From: Methanobacteriota archaeon
GTDB taxonomy: Archaea > Thermoplasmatota > Poseidoniia > Poseidoniales > Poseidoniaceae
Direction: 5' to 3'
Length of the DNA: 8,525 nt
Assembly (NCBI GenBank): GCA_018662715.1
Contig: JABJFP010000047.1
Span: 1 to 8,525, forward strand
Positions 1-6,387 of the stretch are shown here, piece after piece. Under the pieces are notes generated by a model. That model saw only the letters and a program-made list of their open reading frames with translations, was not told where the DNA came from and searched no databases. Positions within the stretch are counted from its first letter, which is position 1; each line of letters starts with the position of its first letter. The translations under genes were made by a program, and so were the position numbers.

Positions 1-3
1 CAC

Positions 4-64
4 CTTTTCATCCTCCCTTAATCTCAGTTCCTTTGGTACTATCCAATTCTCGCTAAAATATAAT
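4..64 (-). promoter_or_regulatory. Probable promoter and ribosome binding site of a minus-strand gene leaving the left edge
   Basis: Read on the minus strand, an AT-rich TATA-like element (GATTATATTTTA, complement of 54-65) is followed about 35 nt later by a strong Shine-Dalgarno-like AAGGGAGG (complement of 12-19). A GTG codon at 3-1 lies 8 nt after it, which is good spacing. An ATG at 11-9 in another frame lies directly against it, which is poor spacing. I infer that a gene begins at the left edge and runs out of the window. Only its first codon or few codons are visible, so its product is unknown. The element order is what is seen; transcription is inferred. Confidence 0.35.
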
Positions 65-259
65 CTTTTAATTAATCAGGCAGTCATTGGTGGAAATTAC
101 ATTCGTAGGGTACCGTTATGCTCGTATGTGAACACAAGGGGGTTGAGGAGACGCCCTCACGAATACATGAAATCAAATTATCCACTTCTTGTTAAATCAT
201 GGTTATCATGAGAAGCGAGTGTACGGGCTGTCAAACGGGCTAAACAGTCCGAAAAATGG
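65..259. other. Intergenic stretch with no recognisable gene
   Basis: No plausible coding region or tRNA is visible. The structured part is at 223-250: the heptamer ACGGGCT occurs twice with a 12-bp period (223-229 and 235-241), and GGGCTGT (225-231) can pair with ACAGTCC (244-250) through seven pairs including one G-U, around a 12-nt loop. A weaker 5-bp stem, TGAGG/CCTCA, lies at 144-159. The repeat sits just upstream of the TATA-like element of the following gene, so an operator is possible, but nothing proves it. Confidence 0.3.
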
Positions 260-272
260 TTTAATTTGATAA
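260..272 (+). promoter_or_regulatory. TATA-like element before the four-helix membrane protein gene
   Basis: TTTAATTTGATAA is centred about 30 nt upstream of the ATG at 296, which fits a leaderless or very short-leader archaeal transcript. A GGAGGTG at 274-280 could instead be a Shine-Dalgarno site, but its 15-nt gap to the ATG is long and it would sit at or before the transcription start predicted from this TATA element. Confidence 0.35.
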
Positions 273-295
273 CGGAGGTGTCCTGTGGTACCTTT

Positions 296-1126
296 ATGAG
301 CAGGAACGAGAAACCTTCTGAGACGTTTCAAAATCGGCCGATACGAAATTTCTTCAAACTCGTTCCCATACTCGAATGGTTCTACCCCATTGACCATCGC
401 CGTTTGTGGAAAGATGCTTACAACGAAGCCTATCCGAGCGGAAAAACGCTCAAGGAGAGCTACAAAGCAGTATGGGAAGTCAATACTCTGGCAGCGGTTT
501 TGGTCCTGGCGATGAATGCATCTTTGTTCTTCAATCTGCTAACAGGAGAATCCAAAGACTTCTACTGGGCCTCTACTCCCTACACGAGTTTGGCTTGGTG
601 GACCATGATTATGGGGGGTGTCATCGTCGTCATCAATTTCGTTCACCTCAACTGTCTCCTGGTGGTTCACGGCGTATATTCGGCGGTGGACGATGACAAC
701 TTTCGGGCCATCGTCAGTGCGAGAGGGCCAACTGGCCGTTTGGCAATGATACCCGATTATCTCGTGGTCTGTTCTATGTATGGAATGGCGATGTGGTGGT
801 GCATGCTTCTTCTCGTACACATCAAAACCATCGTTGGTTCAGCCATAATTATCGGTCTATTGTTGGCGATCGTGACGTTTTTGGTATCGTACTCGAGTTA
901 TGCGGCTCGTATCATTTACCACAGCGGGGCACACAAACCAGAGAGTATTTTCCAAGAAATCGCCCCCGACAATCTCCCACAAACCCACGTAGAATTGGGC
1001 GAGGCCATCATGCAGCGAGCGTTGAGCGATATGCAACAAACGATGGAACCGCTTAACATCGGGTCTCAAATCAAGAAAGACCTCGAGAATACCGAAGGAT
1101 GGACGCAAACGAAAAGCGATCCATAA
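296..1126 (+). CDS. Four-helix integral membrane protein of unknown function
   Basis: From the ATG at 296 the product is 276 residues. In-frame TTG at 266 and GTG at 278 would extend it by 10 or 6 residues. I chose the ATG because a TATA-like element lies about 30 nt before it and the extensions are short and not hydrophobic. A soluble N-terminal part (1-60, rich in charged and aromatic residues) precedes hydrophobic helices at roughly 63-83, 100-126, 152-176 and 180-203. A polar tail of about 75 residues follows and contains a probable amphipathic helix (231-262). The acidic VDDD (131-134) lies between helices 2 and 3. The even helix count places both ends on the same side, probably the cytoplasm. 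I recognise no family, catalytic motif or transporter signature. It converges on the next gene with only 8 nt between the stop codons, so the two transcripts probably overlap at their 3' ends. Confidence 0.8.
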   Translation: MSRNEKPSETFQNRPIRNFFKLVPILEWFYPIDHRRLWKDAYNEAYPSGKTLKESYKAVWEVNTLAAVLVLAMNASLFFNLLTGESKDFYWASTPYTSLAWWTMIMGGVIVVINFVHLNCLLVVHGVYSAVDDDNFRAIVSARGPTGRLAMIPDYLVVCSMYGMAMWWCMLLLVHIKTIVGSAIIIGLLLAIVTFLVSYSSYAARIIYHSGAHKPESIFQEIAPDNLPQTHVELGEAIMQRALSDMQQTMEPLNIGSQIKKDLENTEGWTQTKSDP

Positions 1127-1134
1127 CTCTGAAT

Positions 1135-1500
1135 CTAAACCGGTAAATTCCATAATATCATCAAGAAACCGAACCAAAGAAGCAAACTCATTCCGAGGGT
1201 TTTGAGATTTCTGAGCCAATTACGAGTCGGTTGTGATGGAGACCAATCTGCACTCTGGTTTCCGAGGAATTGAAACACATTGTTGACGATTAAGAGAATG
1301 ATGGCATAGGTGAAGATGGCATACCCCCAGGCGAGCCAAATGAAAATTTCCCAACCGTTTGGGGCCACACCCGGAAAATGTTCCAACAAGGGTGTGAAAA
1401 TAACACTCGACGAACAAAACAACAAAAAAAACCCAAAATAGTTCATGCCTCTTCTGTCGGCTTTTCTCGGGTGTTTACCTTCATTCTCATCAGCACTCAT
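1135..1500 (-). CDS. Small three-helix membrane protein of unknown function
   Basis: The product is 121 residues. A very polar, charged N-terminus (1-18, Lys/Arg/Glu-rich) is followed by hydrophobic segments at about 21-38, 51-73 and 101-118. The loop between helices 2 and 3 carries WSPSQPTRNW (86-95), and the chain ends almost directly after helix 3. By the positive-inside rule the basic N-terminus is likely cytoplasmic. I recognise no domain. The ATG at 1500 is favoured by a TATA element centred 26 nt upstream, indicating a leaderless transcript. The gene diverges from the cupin-oxygenase operon across 199 bp and converges on the four-helix membrane protein gene. Without homologues, the case for a real gene rests on the hydrophobic helix pattern and the promoter. 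Confidence 0.7.
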   Translation of the reverse strand: MSADENEGKHPRKADRRGMNYFGFFLLFCSSSVIFTPLLEHFPGVAPNGWEIFIWLAWGYAIFTYAIILLIVNNVFQFLGNQSADWSPSQPTRNWLRNLKTLGMSLLLWFGFLMILWNLPV

Positions 1501-1521
1501 GAGTTGAATTTATCCATATTT

Positions 1522-1530
1522 CAAATATAG
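1522..1530 (-). promoter_or_regulatory. TATA box of the three-helix membrane protein gene (leaderless type)
   Basis: The minus strand reads CTATATTTG here, centred 26 nt before the ATG at 1500. That distance places the transcription start at or next to the start codon. The same bases form part of a perfect inverted repeat, ATATTT-C-AAATAT (1516-1528). No Shine-Dalgarno sequence is present between the element and the start. Confidence 0.5.
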
Positions 1531-1611
1531 TTATCACCGGCATTTACTTGAATTCACGTCTATCTTCCGAAGACCATAGGTTCCATTCAGTACATCCTTG
1601 GAAGAGATGTT

Positions 1612-1636
1612 GAGCCCATAAGGGCTCTCTATGGGT
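1612..1636 (+). promoter_or_regulatory. Two overlapping, mutually exclusive hairpins upstream of the cupin-oxygenase operon
   Basis: GAGCCC (1612-1617) and GGGCTC (1622-1627) form a perfect 6-bp stem with the tetraloop ATAA. CCCATA (1615-1620) can instead pair with TATGGG (1630-1635), extended by a G-U pair (1614/1636), around a 9-nt loop. The two stems share bases 1615-1620 and cannot coexist. They lie 64-88 nt before the cupin ATG. If transcription starts upstream, they could act as an RNA switch. If it starts near 1694 (weak TATA-like AGATAAAC at 1664-1671), the dyad is DNA and could bind a regulator. The remainder of 1501-1699 holds the divergent promoters and no gene. Confidence 0.35.
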
Positions 1637-1699
1637 CATGCTCGTCGTTAGCGTGGGGCTGTGAGATAAACCAAAGAAGGGGACCTTTCTCAACCGTTC

Positions 1700-2059
1700 A
1701 TGCCCGCCATCAACCTGGCAAAGAAATTGAACGCCTTCAATGACCGCTGGAGCCCCCGAGTGGTTGCAGAAATGAATGACTACCAGTTCAAGTTGGCCAA
1801 ACTTGAAGGCGAGTTTGTGTGGCACAATCATGAGGATACCGATGAGGTATTTATCGTCGTCAAAGGCTCAATGGATATCGAAATGGAGCATGAAACTGTT
1901 CACCTTTCTGAAGGCGAAATGTATGTTGTACCCAAAGGCATGATGCACAAACCCTACGCAGAAACCGAGTGCCACGTCATGCTGGTTGAACCGCGTGGCG
2001 TCGTCAATACCGGCGATGCAGGTGGAGAATTAACCGCTGAGAATGATGTTTGGGTGTGA
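1700..2059 (+). CDS. Small single-domain cupin protein (metal-binding)
   Basis: The product is 119 residues and is essentially one cupin barrel. Motif 1 is WHNHEDTDEVFIVVKG (41-56), giving metal ligands His42, His44 and Glu49. Motif 2 follows as the stretch around 70-85 (EGEMYVVPKGMMHKP) with His83. All four classical ligands are thus present, so a bound divalent metal is expected. The sequence most resembles small stand-alone cupins with broad roles such as sugar or amino-acid-derived enzyme activities or ligand sensing; substrate specificity cannot be read from it. ATG 1700 is the only standard start after the in-frame stop at 1667. The Rieske oxygenase gene starts 5 nt after this stop, so the two are almost certainly co-transcribed and probably act in one pathway. 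The tail 101-119 is polar and lies outside the barrel core. Confidence 0.85.
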   Translation: MPAINLAKKLNAFNDRWSPRVVAEMNDYQFKLAKLEGEFVWHNHEDTDEVFIVVKGSMDIEMEHETVHLSEGEMYVVPKGMMHKPYAETECHVMLVEPRGVVNTGDAGGELTAENDVWV

Positions 2060-2064
2060 GACCA

Positions 2065-3135
2065 ATGGGCAAGCCACTGATCGATGAGGACATTCGCACT
2101 GCGCAAACCCTCCCCTCGGCATGGTACACGGAAGTGGAGCACTTCAATCGCCTCAAATCGGTGTTCTCAGGCTGGCAATTCGCCGCCCACAAATCTGATT
2201 TCGGCGCCAACAACGTGTTGCCGGTCGAACATTATGAGGCCATCACCAGCGAATCGGTGGTGCTGCTCAAAGGCGATAAAACAGCATGTCACTCCAATGT
2301 TTGCACCCACCGGGGCATGCGTGTGGCCTTGGATTCCTGCACTGCGAAAACCCTGCAGTGCAGGTACCACGGACGGACGTTCAACTTGGATGGAACACTG
2401 AAGCACATGCCGGAATTCAAAGAGGCAATTGGATTTCCGGCAGCGAACGACAACTTGGCTGAATTTCCGCTTCAACAGTGGATGGGAATGTATTTTACTG
2501 CGCTTGATGATTCTCCTCGACTTCCTTGGGCGGCGCTTCAAGACCGGCTTGGGTTCCTCAACGCAGAGGAGTTCACCCACGATTCATCTCGCGACCGAGA
2601 CCACACGATTGAGGCCAACTGGATGCTCTACGTTGACAACTACCTCGAGGGTTTTCACATCCCTTATGTCCATCCCGAACTGAATCAGGCGCTCGACTAC
2701 GAAGGCTACACAACCGAGACCTTTGAAGGCGGTGTGATGCAAATTGGAAAGGCTATGGAGGGCGATGTCAAGTTTGACCTTCCTGACGGCCATCCGGATG
2801 CTGGCCAAGACATTGCGGCCTACTACCTGTGGCTGTTTCCCAACATGATGTTCAACTTCTACCCCTGGGGGCTTTCACTCAATGTGGTAATTCCTGTATC
2901 TCCAACCCAAACAAGGGTGCTCTACCGGGGCTATGTCCGGGATGCTGACCTTGCAAGCGAAGGTGCGGGTTCACTGCTCGACACGGTTGAGGAACAGGAC
3001 CAATGGGTCATTGAGTTGGTGCAACGTGGGATGGCTTCTTCTGTTTACGACCGTGGCAGATATTCTCCAACGAGAGAACAAGGCGTGCATCATTTCCATC
3101 GGATGCTGGATGAACTGGTTGATGAGAACCAATGA
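2065..3135 (+). CDS. Rieske [2Fe-2S] non-heme iron oxygenase, alpha (catalytic) subunit
   Basis: The product is 356 residues from ATG 2065, five nt after the cupin stop; in-frame TTG 2050 and GTG 2056 would overlap that gene. The Rieske domain (about 35-145) has Cys80-X-His82 and Cys99-X2-His102 as cluster ligands. The catalytic domain carries NWMLYVDNYLEGFHIPYVH (185-203), giving iron ligands His198 and His203, with the third carboxylate probably Asp312 in EEQDQWVIELVQRG. The residue bridging the cluster to iron is Glu195, as in carnitine monooxygenase CntA (Glu205), rather than the Asp of naphthalene dioxygenase. Length and motifs match the choline/betaine/carnitine/stachydrine type of aromatic-ring-hydroxylating-like enzymes, suggesting a small, possibly quaternary-amine substrate; this is inference. 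Such enzymes need NAD(P)H reductase or ferredoxin partners, and none is encoded in this window. The protein should be cytoplasmic. Confidence 0.92.
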   Translation: MGKPLIDEDIRTAQTLPSAWYTEVEHFNRLKSVFSGWQFAAHKSDFGANNVLPVEHYEAITSESVVLLKGDKTACHSNVCTHRGMRVALDSCTAKTLQCRYHGRTFNLDGTLKHMPEFKEAIGFPAANDNLAEFPLQQWMGMYFTALDDSPRLPWAALQDRLGFLNAEEFTHDSSRDRDHTIEANWMLYVDNYLEGFHIPYVHPELNQALDYEGYTTETFEGGVMQIGKAMEGDVKFDLPDGHPDAGQDIAAYYLWLFPNMMFNFYPWGLSLNVVIPVSPTQTRVLYRGYVRDADLASEGAGSLLDTVEEQDQWVIELVQRGMASSVYDRGRYSPTREQGVHHFHRMLDELVDENQ

Positions 3136-3162
3136 GTTCGGTGTGTCCTCAACCGCACTAGC

Positions 3163-6100
3163 TCATTGTGTCCATCGTTCCCAAGACCCAGAAACACGGT
3201 TACGAATGAACCAATTCCCACTTCCTGAAGGGAGTTCAAGATACTCGTATCCATCCTCTGAAACATCACCCTTGACATCATCACTGGGGACGGTGTCAAC
3301 AGCTATGCCCTCTTCCTCAAAGGGGTCACTTGAGGTTTGGTCCATTGCTACCTTTTCGTTCAGCAAGGCCATTCGCTCATCGGTGCCAAGGGCATCGGAC
3401 AATCCAAAGTAGACGTCGTTGTGAGCGATGTGTTCCAACTCATCAGGATTGGTTTTCATCAACTCATCAATAATTCGGAAGAGTTTCACCCTCGTATCGT
3501 CCTTGATTTGATTATTGGTGTACCTTGCCGTCAAATCCGCTTTCAGGTCAAGAAGTTCCTGATTGAGTTCCTCTGGGTTACTGAAGTAAGCCTGGACAAC
3601 GGATTGCAGGTAGGTAAGTTCGTTTTCTTCTTCCTTTGACAACTTTGAATTGCGCCGTAGGACCTGAACCCAACGGAAGGTATCAGGAAGTAACGAAGCG
3701 ACCATATTGGTTTGTAGCAAGGAGAAGATTGCGAGTAAAATAGCACCCATACCAACGGTTTGAGCGATATCACCCGACATGAATCCATCGCTTTGGGTTT
3801 GAGCTTGGGGTTCTGGTTCAGCGATGACTTCACAACCCAATGAATTCACAAGAACACCAGGAAGAGAGTTTGGACACATATCATCCTCGTCAAGAACACC
3901 ATCATCATCGGTGTCTAACTCAACAACTTCTTCCACCTCAAACATGTTGGGAATACCATCGCCATCATCATCTACGCAGCCGAGGAAGCCAGAAGCACTT
4001 GAGTTTCCATTTGCTTCCGGGCAATAATCTGCCAAAACCGCGCCTTGGACATATTCACCAATGCCCATGCTGATGCGAGTTTGGTTCCACGAGGCATTGC
4101 CCCAGTTGTCACCGTAGCCATCACCATCAAGGTCGGACCATTGTGAAGGGACGTTGACAAAGAGGTCAGGGCTTGCGCCGTCCGGATTATCCCCGTATCC
4201 GTCACCATCGGTGTCCCTCCATTGAGTCATGTCGTTGGGGAAGGCATCTTGCAAGTCAACAAATGTGTCTCCATCGGTATCGAGGAAGTTGTCCAGTAGT
4301 GGGTACTGGTCGGCATTGTCACCAATTCCATCACCATCGGAGTCCATCGTTTCTGAAGCATCGTTAGGGAAAGCATCAGCATTATCCCCAACACCATCTC
4401 CATCGGAGTCCATTGTCTCGTTTGCGTCAAATGGGAACGCATCGGCATTATCGCCAGCACCGTCACCATCACTGTCCATGTACTCAAAGAAATTGAGAGG
4501 GAAAACGTCGGTATTGTCTCCCACGCCATCACCATCTGAATCCATCGTTTCATTTGCATCAAACGGGAACGCATCCCCATTATTGCCCACGCCATCCCCG
4601 TCAGAATCCATCGTTTCGTTGGCGTCATTGGGGAAGATGTCTGTGTTATCACCTACGCCATCACCGTCACTGTCCATCCATTCAGTTGGGTTGTTAGGAA
4701 ATGCATCTCCTGCGTTGCTGTAGCCATCATTATCGCTATCAGGACACCCGATGAGATCTACTGTTGAGGTGCCGATTTCGTTCGGACAATCATCGTTAAC
4801 GTTGAGCACACCGTCCATATCAATATCGTCCGGTGAGACATACTGGAAGGCAATCCCCAAATCCAGCGTTGCTCCTTGGTCGCCAAAGAGTTTCAAATCA
4901 ACTTGCTCTGCAACAGCGCCTGCAACAGGTGTAGTCACGTGTATTGTGGTATCGTTTACCACAGTTCCTGTTACGCTCCCATAGGATCCGAATTGGACGG
5001 TGATTTCTTGTGAAAGATACATCCCTGTCGACCGGTTAGCGTATTTCAAGCGCTTGTTTGAACTGTCATAATAAGCGATGTGAACCATATTGTCATCATC
5101 GACAAAAATATCGCTTTCATATCCTACATTGCCGATACTATCGACGGTCATTGACTGCCGTGAACCACCTGGCGCCACCATGCTGTAACCAAGGTTTGAA
5201 TTCCCATTGTATTCAGAGATATGAACGATATCAAATTGGTCAATGTACATGCTAAACGTGTTTCTTGAGTTGCCCTGATTTGAAACTGCCCAAGCAGAAC
5301 CAGAGGTACCATCTGCAAAGTATGCAGTATTTCCAGCTGCATTGGAGGCGTAAACAAGGTGAAGTTCATCGTTTGAGTCTACTGCCATAGCGCTGTGGTA
5401 GCCAACCCCGTTGCCGTTATCAACGGTATAACGTTGCCATGAACCACTGATGTTTGAAGCAATCAGCAGATCCATGTTACTGTGATGTCTGTAAGCGACA
5501 TGGACGAAGCCGTTTGAGTCAATCGCAATGGAAGAGTCACAACCAATGTACGTGGTTGTGTCATCCAACGTGACCGTTGTCCATGAAGACCCGTCATGAT
5601 AGGATAACATCGCCGCATTGCATATGTATCCATCCCTTGAGTAGGATATATGTGGCCGGTCATTCGCATCAAGGGCTATGGAAATTTGGTCGTTCTCAAC
5701 GCTGGACCTGCTCCAATTATTTGTCCATGATGTTCCATCATACATGGAATAGAGGAGGTATCCTGTGCCCGATATAGAGTGATAGTAAGCGATGTGTACG
5801 TTATCATTGCTGTCAATAACGAGATCCGCATTACTGCATGAAGCACAGTTTCGGATTTTCGAATGCGTCCATGTTGAACCATCATAACTGCTGTGCCAAA
5901 AATCATCACTGTCCGTGTTTGAGTAGACGATGTGAACGGTTCCATTTGAGTCGACCCCGATGGAAGGATCCCAACCGCTGGATGTAACATAACTCGCTGT
6001 TGTCGTTGTCCATGTGTAGGCCTCGCCATCGCTCGTAACGTTCTTGTACGCCATGTTAAGGAAACCTGTTCCGGTGATGGTAATCTCCTCACCGCCGGTC

Positions 6101-6273
6101 GTCCATCCATCGGCAGGACTCACGCTGTAAGTGATTGCACGTTCATTTGAAGAGCGAACATCTTGAGAAAATTCAGATTCCACATCGGTTTGAGGTACGT
6201 CCTCGAGCAATATTACAGGCGTCAAGGTGACCAATAGTAACAGTAGTGTAACCAGTACGGAATTGGTTCGCAT
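3163..6273 (-). CDS. Large surface-anchored protein: split TIG, seven-unit propeller-like array, TSP3 calcium repeats, membrane helix, cytoplasmic tail
   Basis: The product is 1036 residues. A signal peptide occupies 1-23 (MRTN then a Leu/Val/Thr core). Residues 46-72 match the first strands of an IPT/TIG domain (VSPADGWTTGGEEITITGTGF). About 345 residues later, 422-478 resemble the rest of that fold (ITVQFG...DTTIHVTTP...). Between them lie seven D-x-N-x-x-V-H-I-x-Y repeats. Residues 481-816 are thrombospondin type-3 calcium repeats with three Cys-Pro...Gly-Cys caps (Cys496/510, 751/766, 800/814). A Gln/Glu-rich linker precedes one membrane helix (about 833-857), followed by basic residues (Arg867, Arg873, Arg874), so the last 170 or so residues should be cytoplasmic. 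That part includes a helical, charged region (877-950) and a Trp-rich end (Trp1021, Trp1031, Trp1034). The likely role is an adhesin or ligand-binding stalk, possibly signalling inward; the ligand is unknown. It converges on the oxygenase operon with a 27-bp gap and diverges from the 119-residue gene. Confidence 0.88.
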   Translation of the reverse strand: MRTNSVLVTLLLLLVTLTPVILLEDVPQTDVESEFSQDVRSSNERAITYSVSPADGWTTGGEEITITGTGFLNMAYKNVTSDGEAYTWTTTTASYVTSSGWDPSIGVDSNGTVHIVYSNTDSDDFWHSSYDGSTWTHSKIRNCASCSNADLVIDSNDNVHIAYYHSISGTGYLLYSMYDGTSWTNNWSRSSVENDQISIALDANDRPHISYSRDGYICNAAMLSYHDGSSWTTVTLDDTTTYIGCDSSIAIDSNGFVHVAYRHHSNMDLLIASNISGSWQRYTVDNGNGVGYHSAMAVDSNDELHLVYASNAAGNTAYFADGTSGSAWAVSNQGNSRNTFSMYIDQFDIVHISEYNGNSNLGYSMVAPGGSRQSMTVDSIGNVGYESDIFVDDDNMVHIAYYDSSNKRLKYANRSTGMYLSQEITVQFGSYGSVTGTVVNDTTIHVTTPVAGAVAEQVDLKLFGDQGATLDLGIAFQYVSPDDIDMDGVLNVNDDCPNEIGTSTVDLIGCPDSDNDGYSNAGDAFPNNPTEWMDSDGDGVGDNTDIFPNDANETMDSDGDGVGNNGDAFPFDANETMDSDGDGVGDNTDVFPLNFFEYMDSDGDGAGDNADAFPFDANETMDSDGDGVGDNADAFPNDASETMDSDGDGIGDNADQYPLLDNFLDTDGDTFVDLQDAFPNDMTQWRDTDGDGYGDNPDGASPDLFVNVPSQWSDLDGDGYGDNWGNASWNQTRISMGIGEYVQGAVLADYCPEANGNSSASGFLGCVDDDGDGIPNMFEVEEVVELDTDDDGVLDEDDMCPNSLPGVLVNSLGCEVIAEPEPQAQTQSDGFMSGDIAQTVGMGAILLAIFSLLQTNMVASLLPDTFRWVQVLRRNSKLSKEEENELTYLQSVVQAYFSNPEELNQELLDLKADLTARYTNNQIKDDTRVKLFRIIDELMKTNPDELEHIAHNDVYFGLSDALGTDERMALLNEKVAMDQTSSDPFEEEGIAVDTVPSDDVKGDVSEDGYEYLELPSGSGNWFIRNRVSGSWERWTQ
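4285..4677 (-). repeat. Tandem 66-bp array encoding six 22-residue TSP3-type calcium repeats
   Basis: MDSDGDG or its close variants begin at residues 533, 555, 577, 599, 621 and 643 of the 1036-residue protein, an exact 22-residue (66-bp) period; the last unit is 21 residues. The consensus is M-D-S-D-G-D-G-V-G-D-N-x-D-x-F-P-x-D-A-N-E-T. Asp/Asn at alternating positions are the calcium ligands of the TSP3 family. Less regular units flank the array at 513-532 and 664-730. Unit 4 starts after LNFFEY instead of the usual DANET, breaking the pattern. Confidence 0.85.
5026..5991 (-). repeat. Seven-unit beta-propeller-like repeat array inside the TIG domain
   Basis: The motif D-(S/A/x)-(N/x)-x-x-(V/P/L)-H-(I/V/L)-x-(Y/E) occurs with its His at residues 114, 160, 208, 258, 305, 351 and 398, a period of 46-50 residues. 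Each unit also tends to carry a preceding hydrophobic strand (SIAID, DLVID) and a later 'YDGSTWT'-type turn, as in BNR/Asp-box or kelch-like propeller blades. Seven units suggest a closed seven-bladed propeller. Four Cys (143, 146, 218, 245) lie in units 2-4 and could form disulfides outside the cell. The propeller fold is inferred from periodicity alone. Confidence 0.7.
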
Positions 6274-6291
6274 ATCAGGAATAGATAGACT

Positions 6292-6311
6292 GCGCTAAAA
6301 AAACATAGCGC
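6292..6311 (-). promoter_or_regulatory. Perfect 6-bp dyad bracketing the putative TATA region of the TSP3-protein gene
   Basis: GCGCTA (6292-6297) and TAGCGC (6306-6311) form a perfect inverted repeat around AAAAAAACA-type sequence. On the minus strand this T-rich core (TGTTTTTTTA) is centred about 26-27 nt before the ATG at 6273, exactly where a TATA element of a leaderless gene should be. A dimeric regulator bound here would compete with TBP/TFB. If the transcript starts further upstream, the same bases would form a 5'-UTR hairpin instead. Confidence 0.35.
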
Positions 6312-6357
6312 CGAAACATCCCGTTCAACTATTATTTTGAAATCAATTCCGAACATG

Positions 6358-6363
6358 TAATAT
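6358..6363 (+). promoter_or_regulatory. TATA-like element of the 119-residue protein gene
   Basis: TAATAT is centred 27 nt upstream of the ATG at 6388, in keeping with a leaderless start. The 24 nt between it and the ATG contain no Shine-Dalgarno-like sequence. The element shares the 114-bp divergent intergenic region with the promoter of the TSP3-protein gene. Confidence 0.4.
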
Positions 6364-6387
6364 GCTATCCTCGTTGAGAGACTAAAC

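Noticed and set aside
65..259. Possible tRNA or small structured RNA in the left intergenic region.
   Set aside because: No acceptor/TPsiC-type motif or cloverleaf could be laid out; only short, weak stems are present.
857..1219. A 120-residue minus-strand frame between the two membrane protein genes.
   Set aside because: It overlaps most of the C-terminal half of the four-helix protein and the end of the three-helix protein, both better supported by hydrophobic helix patterns and promoters.
2167..2580. A 137-residue minus-strand frame rich in Arg, His and Cys.
   Set aside because: It is antisense to the Rieske domain, whose cluster ligands are intact on the plus strand.
3131..3167. AATGAG ... 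CTCATT inverted repeat between the convergent oxygenase and TSP3-protein genes, considered as a bidirectional terminator.
   Set aside because: The stem is only 6 bp with a 25-nt loop, both arms include the stop codons' own TGAG sequence, and no T-tract follows on either strand.
4285..4677. Tandem 66-bp repeats considered as a CRISPR array.
   Set aside because: The units are contiguous, have no unique spacers, stay in frame and encode a TSP3 consensus inside a long open reading frame.
4229..4723. A 164-residue plus-strand frame with Ser/Pro-rich repeats.
   Set aside because: It is the exact antisense of the tandem TSP3 calcium repeats; its SPTPSPSES pattern is only the complement of the DSDGDGVGD codons.
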